Shown here in pieces: positions 6,508-13,096 of a stretch of 16,285 bases of DNA. The DNA comes from an uncultured Lachnospiraceae bacterium. GTDB taxonomy: Bacteria > Bacillota > Clostridia > Lachnospirales > Lachnospiraceae. The stretch's first letter is position 1. Each line of letters opens with the position of its first letter. The position numbers and the translations under genes are program-made. The notes beneath the pieces were generated by a model that made no database searches, was not told the DNA's origin, and was given only the letters and a program-made list of their open reading frames with translations. The stretch lies in NCBI GenBank assembly GCA_946627575.1, contig CAMOVS010000006.1:1-16285 (forward strand), read 5' to 3'.

Positions 6508-7983
6508 ATGCAGATTGTGATTTATCTTATGATATATGGAGCCAGTATTCTGATGGCCATCAATATCTATATGTATCTTCTTTTCTCAGAGCATATACGC
6601 AAGCGTGGGAACTGGAACAGTGAGCACCGCATCCTGATGATCCCTATTGTCCTTTTGGTCATGTTTCTGGCAGGTTATCTGGCCATAGCTATCTGGGGGC
6701 ATCCGGATCTGATAATGGCGGCCATCTTATTAGGGGGCAGTATCTTTGTCCTTGTTATGCTTATCCTGATCCGGGGAGCAACAGACAGGATTCAGGAGAA
6801 CGAGCATCTGGAAGCGGAACTTCTGGCGGCGGAAGAAGCCAGCAAGGCCAAAACTTTTTTCCTTTCCAATATGTCCCATGATATTCGTACTCCCCTGAAT
6901 GCCATTATCGGTTACACAACCTTAGCAAAAAGAGAGGGCCTGACGGCCGAGGAACAGGCCCAATACATCGATAAAATTGAAAATGCCGGCAGACAGCTCC
7001 TGGATATTGTCAATGATGTTCTGGAGATGAGCCGGATCGAGAGCGGTAAGATTCATCTGGAGCCGGTGCCGATGAACCTGGAAAACTGCATCCGGGACGC
7101 CGGCGATCTGGTGAGAAATCAGCTGACCATGAAAAACATTGACTTTACGGTATCCTGCCGGATCGAGCATAAATGGGTTCTGTGTGACAAAAACCTCCTT
7201 AACCGTGCGCTGATGAACCTCTTGTGCAATGCCGGCAAATTTACCGGGGAAGGCGGCAGAATCATTCTTTCCGTCGAAGAGCTTTCTGCGGATGCGCAGA
7301 CCGGCCGATATGATATATGTGTCATCGATAACGGGATCGGGATGAGTCAGGATTTTGTCACTCAGATTTTTACACCCTTTGAAAGGGAGCGAACCTCCAC
7401 GGTCAGCGGAATCGAGGGAACCGGCCTGGGAATGGCCATAACCAAAAGCATTATTGACCTGATGGAAGGGGAGATTCAGGTCAATACGGAGAAAGGAAAA
7501 GGGACGGAATTCATCATTCATGCATCTTTCCCCCTGGTGGAAGCCAGGGATGAGAAGAAGGAGAAGGGCCTTATCCGCCGATTTGACGGGAAGAGAGTTC
7601 TGCTGGTAGAAGATAATCCGGTCAACACAGAGATCGCCGCTATGCTGCTTAGCCAGGCGGGCTTTGAGGTAAAGACAGCGGAAAACGGCCGGATGGCGGT
7701 GGACAGAATTGCTTCTTCGGAAAATGGATATTATGATCTGGTTCTGATGGATATCCAGATGCCTGTTATGAATGGCTACGAAGCAGCCAAAGCCATACGC
7801 GCCCTGGATAATCCCGATCTGGCTTCCCTGCCGGTAATCGCCATGACAGCTAACGCCTTCAGGGAAGACGAGGAAAAAGCAGCGGAAGCTGGTATGCAGG
7901 GACATATTGCCAAGCCGCTGGATCCTGATGCCATGATGGAGACAATCTACAGAGTTCTGGGACAGGATCAAAGATCATCCTGA
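6508..7983 (+). CDS. Membrane hybrid histidine kinase with C-terminal receiver
   Basis: A 491-residue protein. ATG follows GGAG by 8 bases. Three hydrophobic segments (~5-27, 43-63, 68-88) form a small membrane sensor with no sizeable outside domain. Residues ~117-180 are the DHp domain with His124 in MSHDIRTPLN. Residues ~225-345 are the ATP-binding domain with an N-box (NLLCNAGKF, ~237-245), DNGIGM (274-279) and GTGLGM (304-309). Residues ~361-485 are a receiver with Glu368/Asp369, Asp415 (LMDIQMP), Thr447 and Lys469. All catalytic residues are present, so it should autophosphorylate and pass the phosphate to its own Asp415. Onward transfer normally needs an HPt protein, and none is encoded here. 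Its position after the REC-EAL-GGDEF gene, and its similarity to the DHp and receiver parts of the XRE-receiver protein, make both candidate partners. Its end overlaps the end of dinB by 16 bases. Confidence 0.95.
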   Translation: MQIVIYLMIYGASILMAINIYMYLLFSEHIRKRGNWNSEHRILMIPIVLLVMFLAGYLAIAIWGHPDLIMAAILLGGSIFVLVMLILIRGATDRIQENEHLEAELLAAEEASKAKTFFLSNMSHDIRTPLNAIIGYTTLAKREGLTAEEQAQYIDKIENAGRQLLDIVNDVLEMSRIESGKIHLEPVPMNLENCIRDAGDLVRNQLTMKNIDFTVSCRIEHKWVLCDKNLLNRALMNLLCNAGKFTGEGGRIILSVEELSADAQTGRYDICVIDNGIGMSQDFVTQIFTPFERERTSTVSGIEGTGLGMAITKSIIDLMEGEIQVNTEKGKGTEFIIHASFPLVEARDEKKEKGLIRRFDGKRVLLVEDNPVNTEIAAMLLSQAGFEVKTAENGRMAVDRIASSENGYYDLVLMDIQMPVMNGYEAAKAIRALDNPDLASLPVIAMTANAFREDEEKAAEAGMQGHIAKPLDPDAMMETIYRVLGQDQRSS

Positions 7984-9329
7984 TAGCCCCCTGTTCCTTT
8001 GTGGATTATATCTTTGCCGTATTTTTCCCGGGATTGTCTCATCATGGTGTCAAGCTTCTTCATCTTCTCCAGCTTTCGATTCTGGATTTCCTTTCGGCTC
8101 CGTGCCTCTGCCCGGGCCTTTTTCTTTTCTTCTTCTATTTTTTCCAGATCTTTAGCCCAGTCAAAGAGGTTGATCTGTTCGTAAGAGCTTTCTGTCAGAT
8201 GTGAACCGCCAACACCGATCAGACGGATGCCATGTCCCTGTCGGAAAAGGCCCTGGTCTCCCAGGCAGAGCTCTTCCAGGAGGGAAGAAGCGCTCTCCAG
8301 AAGAGTTTCCTTGCGGTTGGTGGCATTGATCAGGGTGGTTTGGCGCGACCGGCGCTGGAAGCTGTCGCTTTTAACACTGACACTGATTGTCAGAGCCCGA
8401 ACCCGGTCCTCCTGCATCCTTGATGAGACCTTTTCGCACAGCCGGTCCAGCACCTGGGGGGCAACCCGGTCATAGTTTTCATGGGTCATGTCCTCTTTAA
8501 GGGTTGTTTCATTGGAATAACTCTTGGCCTTCCTTTGCTCATTATGGACCTGGTCGCTGCCGAAGCCGTTGGCACTCTGGTGAATCCATTCTCCCATTTT
8601 GACTCCTAAAGAAGCCTGGAGGGTGGAAAGGGGAATGGAGGCGACAGCCCCGATGGTATCCAGACCCAGAGCGGTCAGTCGTTCGGCGGTAGCACCACCG
8701 CAGCCATAAAGGTCCCGTATGGGCAGAGGCCACATCTTGAGGGGGATTTCATCAGGGTAAAGTGTATGAATCCGGTTCGGTTTCTCGAAGTCACTGGCCA
8801 TCTTGGCCAGAAGCTTATTAACCGAAATCCCAACATTAACGGTGAAGCCCAGCTCAGACAGGATTTCATCCTGGATGGCCTTTGCCGCGCAAAGAGGGAA
8901 AGGCTCACCGGCAGCGATGCGATCCTGATATTGATCCTCCCTGCCTGTCATATCCAGATAAGCCTCATCAATTGACACTTTCTCCACTATGTCACTATGG
9001 CGAAAGAGGATGTTGGTAAAAGCCCGGGAATAGCTGCGGTAGGTGGCAAAATCTGACCGGACCAGGACCAGGTCAGGACATTTCTGAAGAGCCTGCACCA
9101 CAGGTTCGCCTGTTTTCACCCCGTATCTCTTAGCAGGAATGGACTTAGCGGTAATTACGCCCCTACGGCTTTTGATATCACCGCCCACAGCAGAAGGAAT
9201 CTCTCTAAGATCCACGGCCTTCGGATCCTCCTTAAGGCGCTTGAGGGCGCTCCAGGAAAGGAAAGCAGAATTCACATCGACGTGGAATATAATACGCTGC
9301 CCGCCGGTTCTGTTAGTGTATTCAGACAT
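7968..9329 (-). CDS. dinB: DNA polymerase IV (Y-family translesion polymerase)
   Basis: A 453-residue cytoplasmic polymerase that copies past damaged bases. The start is ATG at 9327-9329, 11 bases after GGGAGG; this gives the usual short lead-in to the first strand (RIIFHVDVN). An in-frame start 30 codons further up has no ribosome binding site and lies by the promoter, so it is rejected. Catalytic residues are Asp18 (HVD), Asp121 and Glu122 (SIDEAYLD). Where E. coli DinB has the DMDCFFA pattern this protein reads DVNSAFL, so the second Asp is Asn20; I believe this is typical of a clostridial subgroup. A fingers-region VGGD(I)KSRRGVITA motif and the little-finger region are intact. Residues ~385-389 (QINLF) are a sliding-clamp binding motif, unusually followed by ~65 residues of charged coiled coil. 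No LexA-type GAAC-N4-GTTC box is visible upstream. Confidence 0.95.
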   Translation of the reverse strand: MSEYTNRTGGQRIIFHVDVNSAFLSWSALKRLKEDPKAVDLREIPSAVGGDIKSRRGVITAKSIPAKRYGVKTGEPVVQALQKCPDLVLVRSDFATYRSYSRAFTNILFRHSDIVEKVSIDEAYLDMTGREDQYQDRIAAGEPFPLCAAKAIQDEILSELGFTVNVGISVNKLLAKMASDFEKPNRIHTLYPDEIPLKMWPLPIRDLYGCGGATAERLTALGLDTIGAVASIPLSTLQASLGVKMGEWIHQSANGFGSDQVHNEQRKAKSYSNETTLKEDMTHENYDRVAPQVLDRLCEKVSSRMQEDRVRALTISVSVKSDSFQRRSRQTTLINATNRKETLLESASSLLEELCLGDQGLFRQGHGIRLIGVGGSHLTESSYEQINLFDWAKDLEKIEEEKKKARAEARSRKEIQNRKLEKMKKLDTMMRQSREKYGKDIIHKGTGGYQDDL

Positions 9330-9418
9330 TATTCTTCTTTCCTCCCTTCTACATGGAATAGATTTTAATTCATCCGGGAAGCGCCCGGTGGACGGTTCCG
9401 TGTAATCTTTATAAAACA

Positions 9419-9449
9419 ATTATAGCACAGATAGATCGACCATTGACAA
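9419..9449 (-). promoter_or_regulatory. Promoter of dinB
   Basis: On the minus strand TTGTCA (9444-9449) and TATAAT (9419-9424) are 19 bases apart, about 90 bases before the start codon. The -35 overlaps the -35 of the divergent T-box promoter. Confidence 0.5.
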
Positions 9450-9471
9450 GCGCATAAAAATGTGTTAAAAA
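9443..9471 (+). promoter_or_regulatory. Promoter of the T-box / trpD transcript
   Basis: A perfect TTGACA (9443-9448), a 17-base spacer and TAAAAA (9466-9471) preceded by TGTG. The -10 is weak but the -35 is ideal. Transcription should begin near 9478, just before the T-box fold. Confidence 0.5.
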
Positions 9472-9489
9472 TTAAATACTATAACACAT

Positions 9490-9825
9490 TAAACCTGTGA
9501 AGCGGAAGAAAAAGCATCTTATCGCCGAAGGAGCCGGAGCTTTGCCGGACCTTCTGCCAGCGAGTCCGGGATGGTGGAAGCCGGGTGGTAGGAGGGATGC
9601 GTGGAGTCCTGAAAGATTCCTTATATGGGCCGCCGAGGGCATGGGGAAAGGGGAGAACCTGAGTATCCGTGACGTAGGGCATACGTTAGTTGCCGGGGGT
9701 ATGATGGTACCCTGCAAAGGGCACAGGCAGGATAGACTGACCTGTGAATCAAGGTGGCACCGCGGATAGATTATGAATCATTCGTCCTTGACAGAAACCA
9801 AAATCTGTCAAGGACGATTTTTTTT
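9490..9825 (+). ncRNA. T-box leader, probably tryptophan-specific
   Basis: T-box leaders sense uncharged tRNA and switch between antiterminator and terminator. The conserved T-box AAGGTGGCACCGCGG lies at 9751-9765, and a terminator follows at 9782-9825. In Stem I the apical segment AGCGAG...GATGGTGGAAGCC is clear. A 10-base distal stem pairs CCTTCTGCCA (9550-9559) with TGGTAGGAGG (9586-9595). Directly below it, the loop GATGCGTGGAG offers TGG (9602-9604) followed by A as the specifier, meaning Trp. The bulge TGGC in the T-box pairs with a tRNA ending GCCA, which fits the G discriminator known for bacterial tRNA-Trp. The downstream gene is trpD, which agrees. T-box identity is near certain; the specifier position is read by eye. 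Confidence 0.92.
9782..9825 (+). terminator. T-box intrinsic terminator
   Basis: A perfect 14-base stem (9782-9795 with 9804-9817) with an 8-base loop and eight T residues (9818-9825). When tRNA-Trp is charged, transcription should stop here, 305 bases before trpD. Confidence 0.93.
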
Positions 9826-9995
9826 GTATAAGTCCAGTCTCAAAGCAGAGACAGCCGTATGCTAGCATACAAGGCTGGCTATGCTTTAGAGACGACAAGC
9901 AAAATCGAGAAGAAGCACGAAAGTGCGGATTCGAGATTTTGCTTCGCACAGCGGGAGCTGGCAAAGCAGCGGAGCTGTGCGTGGGACTTATACAA
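9824..9995 (+). repeat. Structured repeat element, copy A (~172 bases)
   Basis: It is bounded by perfect inverted 12-base ends TTGTATAAGTCC (9824-9835) and GGACTTATACAA (9984-9995). Inside are three hairpins. P2 is at ~9838-9892 (CTC/GAG, AAAGCA/TGCTTT, CAGCC/GGCTG, GTATGC/GCATAC). P3 is at 9897-9944 (10-base stem, 8x8 internal loop, GCAC/GTGC capped by GAAA). P4 is at 9945-9981 (CGCACAGC/GCTGTGCG with an inner GCTG/CAGC). It starts in the T-tract of the T-box terminator and lies in the 5' leader of trpD, so read-through transcripts contain it. No protein is encoded. It is related to the element at 11256-11424 in opposite orientation. It could be a transcribed MITE-like element or a structured RNA. 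Confidence 0.85.
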
Positions 9996-10002
9996 AGAAA
10001 AG

Positions 10003-10060
10003 AAGTCCAGTCTCAAAGCAGAGACATCCGTATGCAGGCATACAAGGCTGGCTATGCTTT
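10003..10060 (+). repeat. Partial copy of element A (first strand plus P2 hairpin)
   Basis: 58 bases matching 9830-9887 with three differences, starting 7 bases after copy A ends and in the same orientation. The apical stem GTATGC/GCATAC is kept while its two-base loop changed from TA to AG. P3, P4 and the closing end are missing. The remaining ~60 bases to the trpD ribosome binding site show nothing I recognise. Confidence 0.8.
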
Positions 10061-10130
10061 GCCTGCAAAGTAATCCGGTGCGCAGCGACTATCAGAATAT
10101 ACCTGAAGGCATCAAACAAGGAGGTAAGTT

Positions 10131-11147
10131 ATGATCAAAGAAGCCATTGTGAAGATTGTCAACAAAAAGGATTTGACCTACAGAGAAGCTTATGATGTTA
10201 TGAATGAGATCATGAGCGGTCAGACGACACCAACCCAGAACGCTGCTTTTCTATCCGCCTTGTCAACCAAGAGCGCCAGGGCGGAGACCACAGATGAGAT
10301 CGCCGGCTGCGCCTCAGCCATGAGAGAACATGCCACCAAGGTAGAAACAGGCATGGATGTATTCGAGATCGTGGGAACCGGAGGCGACGACGCCGGAAGC
10401 TTTAATATCTCCACAACATCTGCTCTGGTAGCAGCTGCGGGGGGAATTAAGGTTGCTAAGCACGGCAACCGGGCTGCATCTTCTTTATGCGGAACAGCAG
10501 ACTGTCTGGAGGCCCTGGGAGTTAACATCCGTCAAAATCCGGAAAAATGTATGGAACTGCTTAAAGAAGTGGGGATCTGTTTCTTCTTTGCCCAGGAATA
10601 TCACACATCCATGAAGTATGTGGGTGCCATACGAAAAGAGTTGGGATTCAGAACCGTCTTTAATATCCTCGGACCGCTCACCAATCCCGCCCGCCCGTCT
10701 ATGCAGCTGCTGGGGGTTTACGATGACTATCTGGTCATGCCTTTGGCCCAGGTTCTGACTTCTTTAGGGGTAAAGAGGGGTATGGTAGTATATGGTCAGG
10801 ATAAGCTTGATGAAATCTCCCTTTCCGCTCCGACGACGATTTGTGAAATCCGGGATGGATGGTATAAAACTTTTGTGATCAAGCCGGAGGATTATGGTAT
10901 GGAACGCTGCACAAGAGAGGACCTTAAAGGAGGCACTCCTGAAGAAAATGCGGTCATTACCAGAGAAATTCTTGCAGGAAAGAAGGGGCATAAGCGCAAC
11001 GCTGTTTTGCTGAATGCCGGTGCTTCTCTTTATATCGGGGCAAAAGCCGACAGTCTGCAGGATGGAGTCAGGCTGGCGGAAAATATCATTGATTCGGGAA
11101 AGGCAGCGGCCTTGTTAGATAAGTTTATTGAAGTGAGCAACCGATAA
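10131..11147 (+). CDS. trpD: Anthranilate phosphoribosyltransferase
   Basis: A 338-residue enzyme that joins anthranilate to PRPP, the second step of tryptophan synthesis. ATG follows AAGGAGG by about 7 bases. Family landmarks are all present: [17 protein letters not shown] (~83-99) for PRPP binding, [21 protein letters not shown] (~109-129) for anthranilate and phosphate contacts, NILGPLTNP (~178-186), and DEIS (~227-230) in the metal-binding region. Length is normal. It is unusual in standing alone: no trpE, G, C, F, B or A genes are nearby. It is controlled by the Trp T-box upstream, through a leader of ~650 bases that also contains structured repeat copy A. A matching inverted element lies directly behind its stop codon. 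The other trp genes presumably lie elsewhere in the genome. Confidence 0.96.
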   Translation: MIKEAIVKIVNKKDLTYREAYDVMNEIMSGQTTPTQNAAFLSALSTKSARAETTDEIAGCASAMREHATKVETGMDVFEIVGTGGDDAGSFNISTTSALVAAAGGIKVAKHGNRAASSLCGTADCLEALGVNIRQNPEKCMELLKEVGICFFFAQEYHTSMKYVGAIRKELGFRTVFNILGPLTNPARPSMQLLGVYDDYLVMPLAQVLTSLGVKRGMVVYGQDKLDEISLSAPTTICEIRDGWYKTFVIKPEDYGMERCTREDLKGGTPEENAVITREILAGKKGHKRNAVLLNAGASLYIGAKADSLQDGVRLAENIIDSGKAAALLDKFIEVSNR

Positions 11148-11150
11148 AAA

Positions 11151-11223
11151 GCCCCATGTCCACCCAGTCCTGCATGCAAGCATGCGTCCTGGTGGCCGCG
11201 CGGCACTGGACTTATACAATAAA
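11151..11223 (-). repeat. Partial copy of element B (first strand plus P2 hairpin)
   Basis: 73 bases identical to 11356-11428, same orientation as copy B (forward on minus). It holds the TTGTATAAGTCC end and the P2 hairpin (CCAG/CTGG, GCATGC/GCATGC) but lacks P3 and P4. It begins 3 bases after the trpD stop. The perfect identity suggests recent duplication or gene conversion. Confidence 0.88.
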
Positions 11224-11229
11224 CATCTA

Positions 11230-11247
11230 TGCCGGCTGTCGCCGGCA
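11230..11247. repeat. Small hairpin in the spacer between full and partial copy B
   Basis: TGCCGGC (11230-11236) and GCCGGCA (11241-11247) form a 7-base perfect stem with a 4-base loop. The corresponding spacer beside copy A is only 7 bases and has no hairpin. Confidence 0.6.
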
Positions 11248-11255
11248 CCATAAAA

Positions 11256-11424
11256 GTGTATAAGTCCACGCTCAGCTTCGTGCTTTGCACTCTCGCTGAG
11301 CTAAGCAATATCTCGATTCCGCACTATCGTGCTTCTTCTCGATATTGCTTGTCGTGCCCCATGTCCACCCAGTCCTGCATGCAAGCATGCGTCCTGGTGG
11401 CCGCGCGGCACTGGACTTATACAA
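11256..11424 (-). repeat. Structured repeat element, copy B (~169 bases, inverted relative to A)
   Basis: On the minus strand it starts with TTGTATAAGTCC (11424-11413) and ends with GGACTTATACAC (11267-11256), one mismatch from perfect inverted ends. The order of hairpins is as in copy A: P2 at ~11354-11411, P3 at 11303-11350, P4 at 11270-11301. P3 matches copy A at all but four positions of 48; two of these changes are a compensating pair. P2 and P4 share little sequence with copy A but the same arrangement of stems and internal loops. It starts 7 bases behind the tRNA-Val gene, just past that gene's T6 tract, and reads in the same direction. The 402-base gap 11148-11549 is filled by this element, its partial copy and the tRNA; no protein gene is seen. 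Confidence 0.85.
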
Positions 11425-11431
11425 TAAAAAA

Positions 11432-11503
11432 TGGAAGGTACAGGGCTTGAACCTGCGACCCCTCGCACGTCAAGCGAGTGCTCTCCCACTGAGCTAACCT
11501 TCC
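11432..11503 (-). tRNA. tRNA-Val (anticodon GAC)
   Basis: On the minus strand a full cloverleaf is readable: acceptor GGAAGGT/ACCTTCC, D-arm GCTC...GAGC, anticodon stem CTCGC/GCGAG with loop TTGACGT (anticodon GAC, reading GTC Val), and T-arm GCAGG-TTCAAGC-CCTGT. The discriminator base is A. CCA is not encoded and must be added after transcription. Six T residues follow the 3' end directly. Confidence 0.95.
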
Positions 11504-11512
11504 ATTGAAATA

Positions 11513-11541
11513 ATTATAGCAGAATCTTGATCTAAAGTCTA
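11513..11541 (-). promoter_or_regulatory. Promoter of tRNA-Val
   Basis: On the minus strand TAGACT (11536-11541), a 17-base spacer and a perfect TATAAT (11513-11518). Transcription should start within a few bases of the mature tRNA 5' end. Confidence 0.6.
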
Positions 11542-11549
11542 TAGATAAT

Positions 11550-12290
11550 CTATTGCCGTACGTTCCATTCGAGGAGAGTTGTGAGGAATTTTCTTAATGC
11601 CGGTGTCTGCGGATTGGAGAATAATTCGTTGCTTTCTCCGTATTCGAGAATTTTGCCTTCGTGAAGAAACATGGTCTTTTCGCAGGCTTTTCTTGCGAAG
11701 CCCATTTCGTGGGTTACGATGATAAAGTTGCGCCCTTCTTCTTTCAGCTCCCGGATCATATCAAGCACTTCGATGGTGTATTCAGGATCCAGGGCGCTGG
11801 TAGGTTCGTCCAGAAGGAGCAGGGAGGGATTGGGGGCGATGGCCCGGGCAATAGCGATTCTCTGACTCTGTCCTCCCGATAATTCGCTGGGGTACTTGCT
11901 GCCTTCCTCACTAAGACCGAACCGGTCCAGAAGCTGTAGAGCTCTTTGCACTGCGGCTTCTTTTTCATAAGAGTGAACCCGGATAAGCGGCAAGGTAATA
12001 TTCTCCATGGCTGTCAGATGTTTAAGAAGACCATTCTGCTGGAAGACGAATCCCAGCCGTCTTCGGTAATCCAATTGGTCGGATGCCCGGCTGCCTGCTG
12101 CCCGCCCGTCCAGGGTGACCTGGCCGGAGCTAGGTTCTAACAGACTTGCTATAATACGGAGCATGGTAGACTTGCCGCCGCCGGAAGAGCCAATGATGGC
12201 CAGGGTGGAAAAATCATCCTCGAAGTCTATATGATTCAGTACGGTTTGGCTGCCAAAGTTTTTCGTTAGATTGTCCAGTTTAATTCTCAT
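11550..12290 (-). CDS. Polar amino-acid ABC transporter, ATP-binding subunit
   Basis: A 246-residue ATPase that powers uptake at the inner face of the membrane. It shows Walker A GSSGGGKST (34-42), a Q-loop (FVFQQNGLLKHL), signature LSGGQSQR (~138-145), Walker B with LLLLDEPTSALDP and switch His (VTHEMGFA). This pattern is that of the GlnQ/HisP group of polar amino-acid importers. Its ATG follows AAAGGAG and overlaps the end of the permease gene by 11 bases, which indicates translational coupling. It is the last gene of the operon; tRNA-Val and its own promoter follow within 50 bases, and no terminator is visible between, so read-through into the tRNA is possible. Exact substrate cannot be told from this subunit. 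Confidence 0.95.
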   Translation of the reverse strand: MRIKLDNLTKNFGSQTVLNHIDFEDDFSTLAIIGSSGGGKSTMLRIIASLLEPSSGQVTLDGRAAGSRASDQLDYRRRLGFVFQQNGLLKHLTAMENITLPLIRVHSYEKEAAVQRALQLLDRFGLSEEGSKYPSELSGGQSQRIAIARAIAPNPSLLLLDEPTSALDPEYTIEVLDMIRELKEEGRNFIIVTHEMGFARKACEKTMFLHEGKILEYGESNELFSNPQTPALRKFLTTLLEWNVRQ

Positions 12291-13074
12291 AGCCGAATCT
12301 CCTTTCCAGCCATTCGCTGAAATAGGTTATAGGCAGGGTCAAGAGGAGGTAGAGGGCAGCAAGGAGGAAATAACACTCGAACATTTTGAAGTTGAGGGAA
12401 CTGATTTCCCGCATGGTCTGGGCCATTTCCGTTACTGCAATCACAGACAGGAGGGATGAATCCTTGATGATGGAAGCAAACTGTCCCGTCAGAGCCGGAA
12501 GGGTTCTTGCCAGCATCTGAGGAAATATTATTTCCCGGAGAATTCCCGCTTTATCAAGACCTATGGCCATGCCGATTTCGATCTGCTGCTGCTCCATGGA
12601 CAGGTAGCTTCCCCGGATGATTTCCGAGATATAGGCTCCTTCAAAAACTGAGAGAATGAGGATGCCGGAAAGGATCCGGTTTTCGATGCCCCAGGCGGTT
12701 CCAATGATATAGAAGAAAAGATAGATCTGGGCAAGAAGAGGCGTTCCGCGGATCAGCTTGACATATCCCATAAAAAGATATCTTATGACCAAAATCCGAC
12801 TGTTTTGAGCTGCGGCACTTACCATGCCGATCAAAAGACTTAGAATCAGGCTGCAGATGCTCAGGATCAGGGTCATTTCAAAGCCCTTCCGTAGCCGAAA
12901 AGTGACTCCGGGGAGGAAGGAATAGTCCAGCTTGACATCAATTCTTTTTAGAGAAACAATCACCATCAGAGCCGCAGCCCCGATGATGATTGTAAGATTG
13001 ATTAAAGCCTTCCAAGCCGGAGGCTTTGTGTTTTTGTCTGTAATAAACAGGGTGAAGACACCGGGAAATTTCAT
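12280..13074 (-). CDS. Polar amino-acid ABC transporter, permease subunit
   Basis: A 264-residue membrane protein of the GlnP/HisM group. ATG follows AGAGGA. One N-terminal membrane segment (~25-42) lies before the core, which has about four more (~66-90, ~97-125, ~133-150, ~238-255). The cytoplasmic EAA loop that docks on the ATPase reads EIGMAIGLDKAGILREIIFP (~166-185). RGTPLLAQIYLFFY is also typical of the family. It lies 22 bases after the binding-protein gene and overlaps the ATPase gene. The family usually works as a homodimer or with a second permease; only one is present here, so a homodimer is likely. Confidence 0.95.
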   Translation of the reverse strand: MKFPGVFTLFITDKNTKPPAWKALINLTIIIGAAALMVIVSLKRIDVKLDYSFLPGVTFRLRKGFEMTLILSICSLILSLLIGMVSAAAQNSRILVIRYLFMGYVKLIRGTPLLAQIYLFFYIIGTAWGIENRILSGILILSVFEGAYISEIIRGSYLSMEQQQIEIGMAIGLDKAGILREIIFPQMLARTLPALTGQFASIIKDSSLLSVIAVTEMAQTMREISSLNFKMFECYFLLAALYLLLTLPITYFSEWLERRFGYEN

Positions 13075-13096
13075 AAAGGATTCCTCTCATCCGATC

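Noticed and set aside
6922..7971. 349-codon open frame on minus, opposite the histidine kinase
   Set aside because: It lies inside a clear kinase gene with intact motifs in the plus frame. Its translation has no recognisable domain, and it has no ribosome binding site of note; it is a codon-bias shadow.
9330..9442. LexA-controlled SOS box for dinB
   Set aside because: No GAAC-N4-GTTC sequence is present between the dinB start and its putative promoter.
9859..10195. Two overlapping ~90-codon open frames inside element A and its half copy
   Set aside because: They run across hairpin repeats, have no ribosome binding site and end in trpD; not coding.
9824..11424. Composite transposon or invertible segment carrying trpD
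   Set aside because: No transposase or recombinase is present. The inverted copies share only short similar stretches (12-base ends and a 48-base hairpin with mismatches), too little to claim inversion from sequence alone.
11151..11428. Possible CRISPR-like array from the perfect 73-base repeats
   Set aside because: Only two units, the repeat is too long, and what lies between is a related structured element rather than a spacer.
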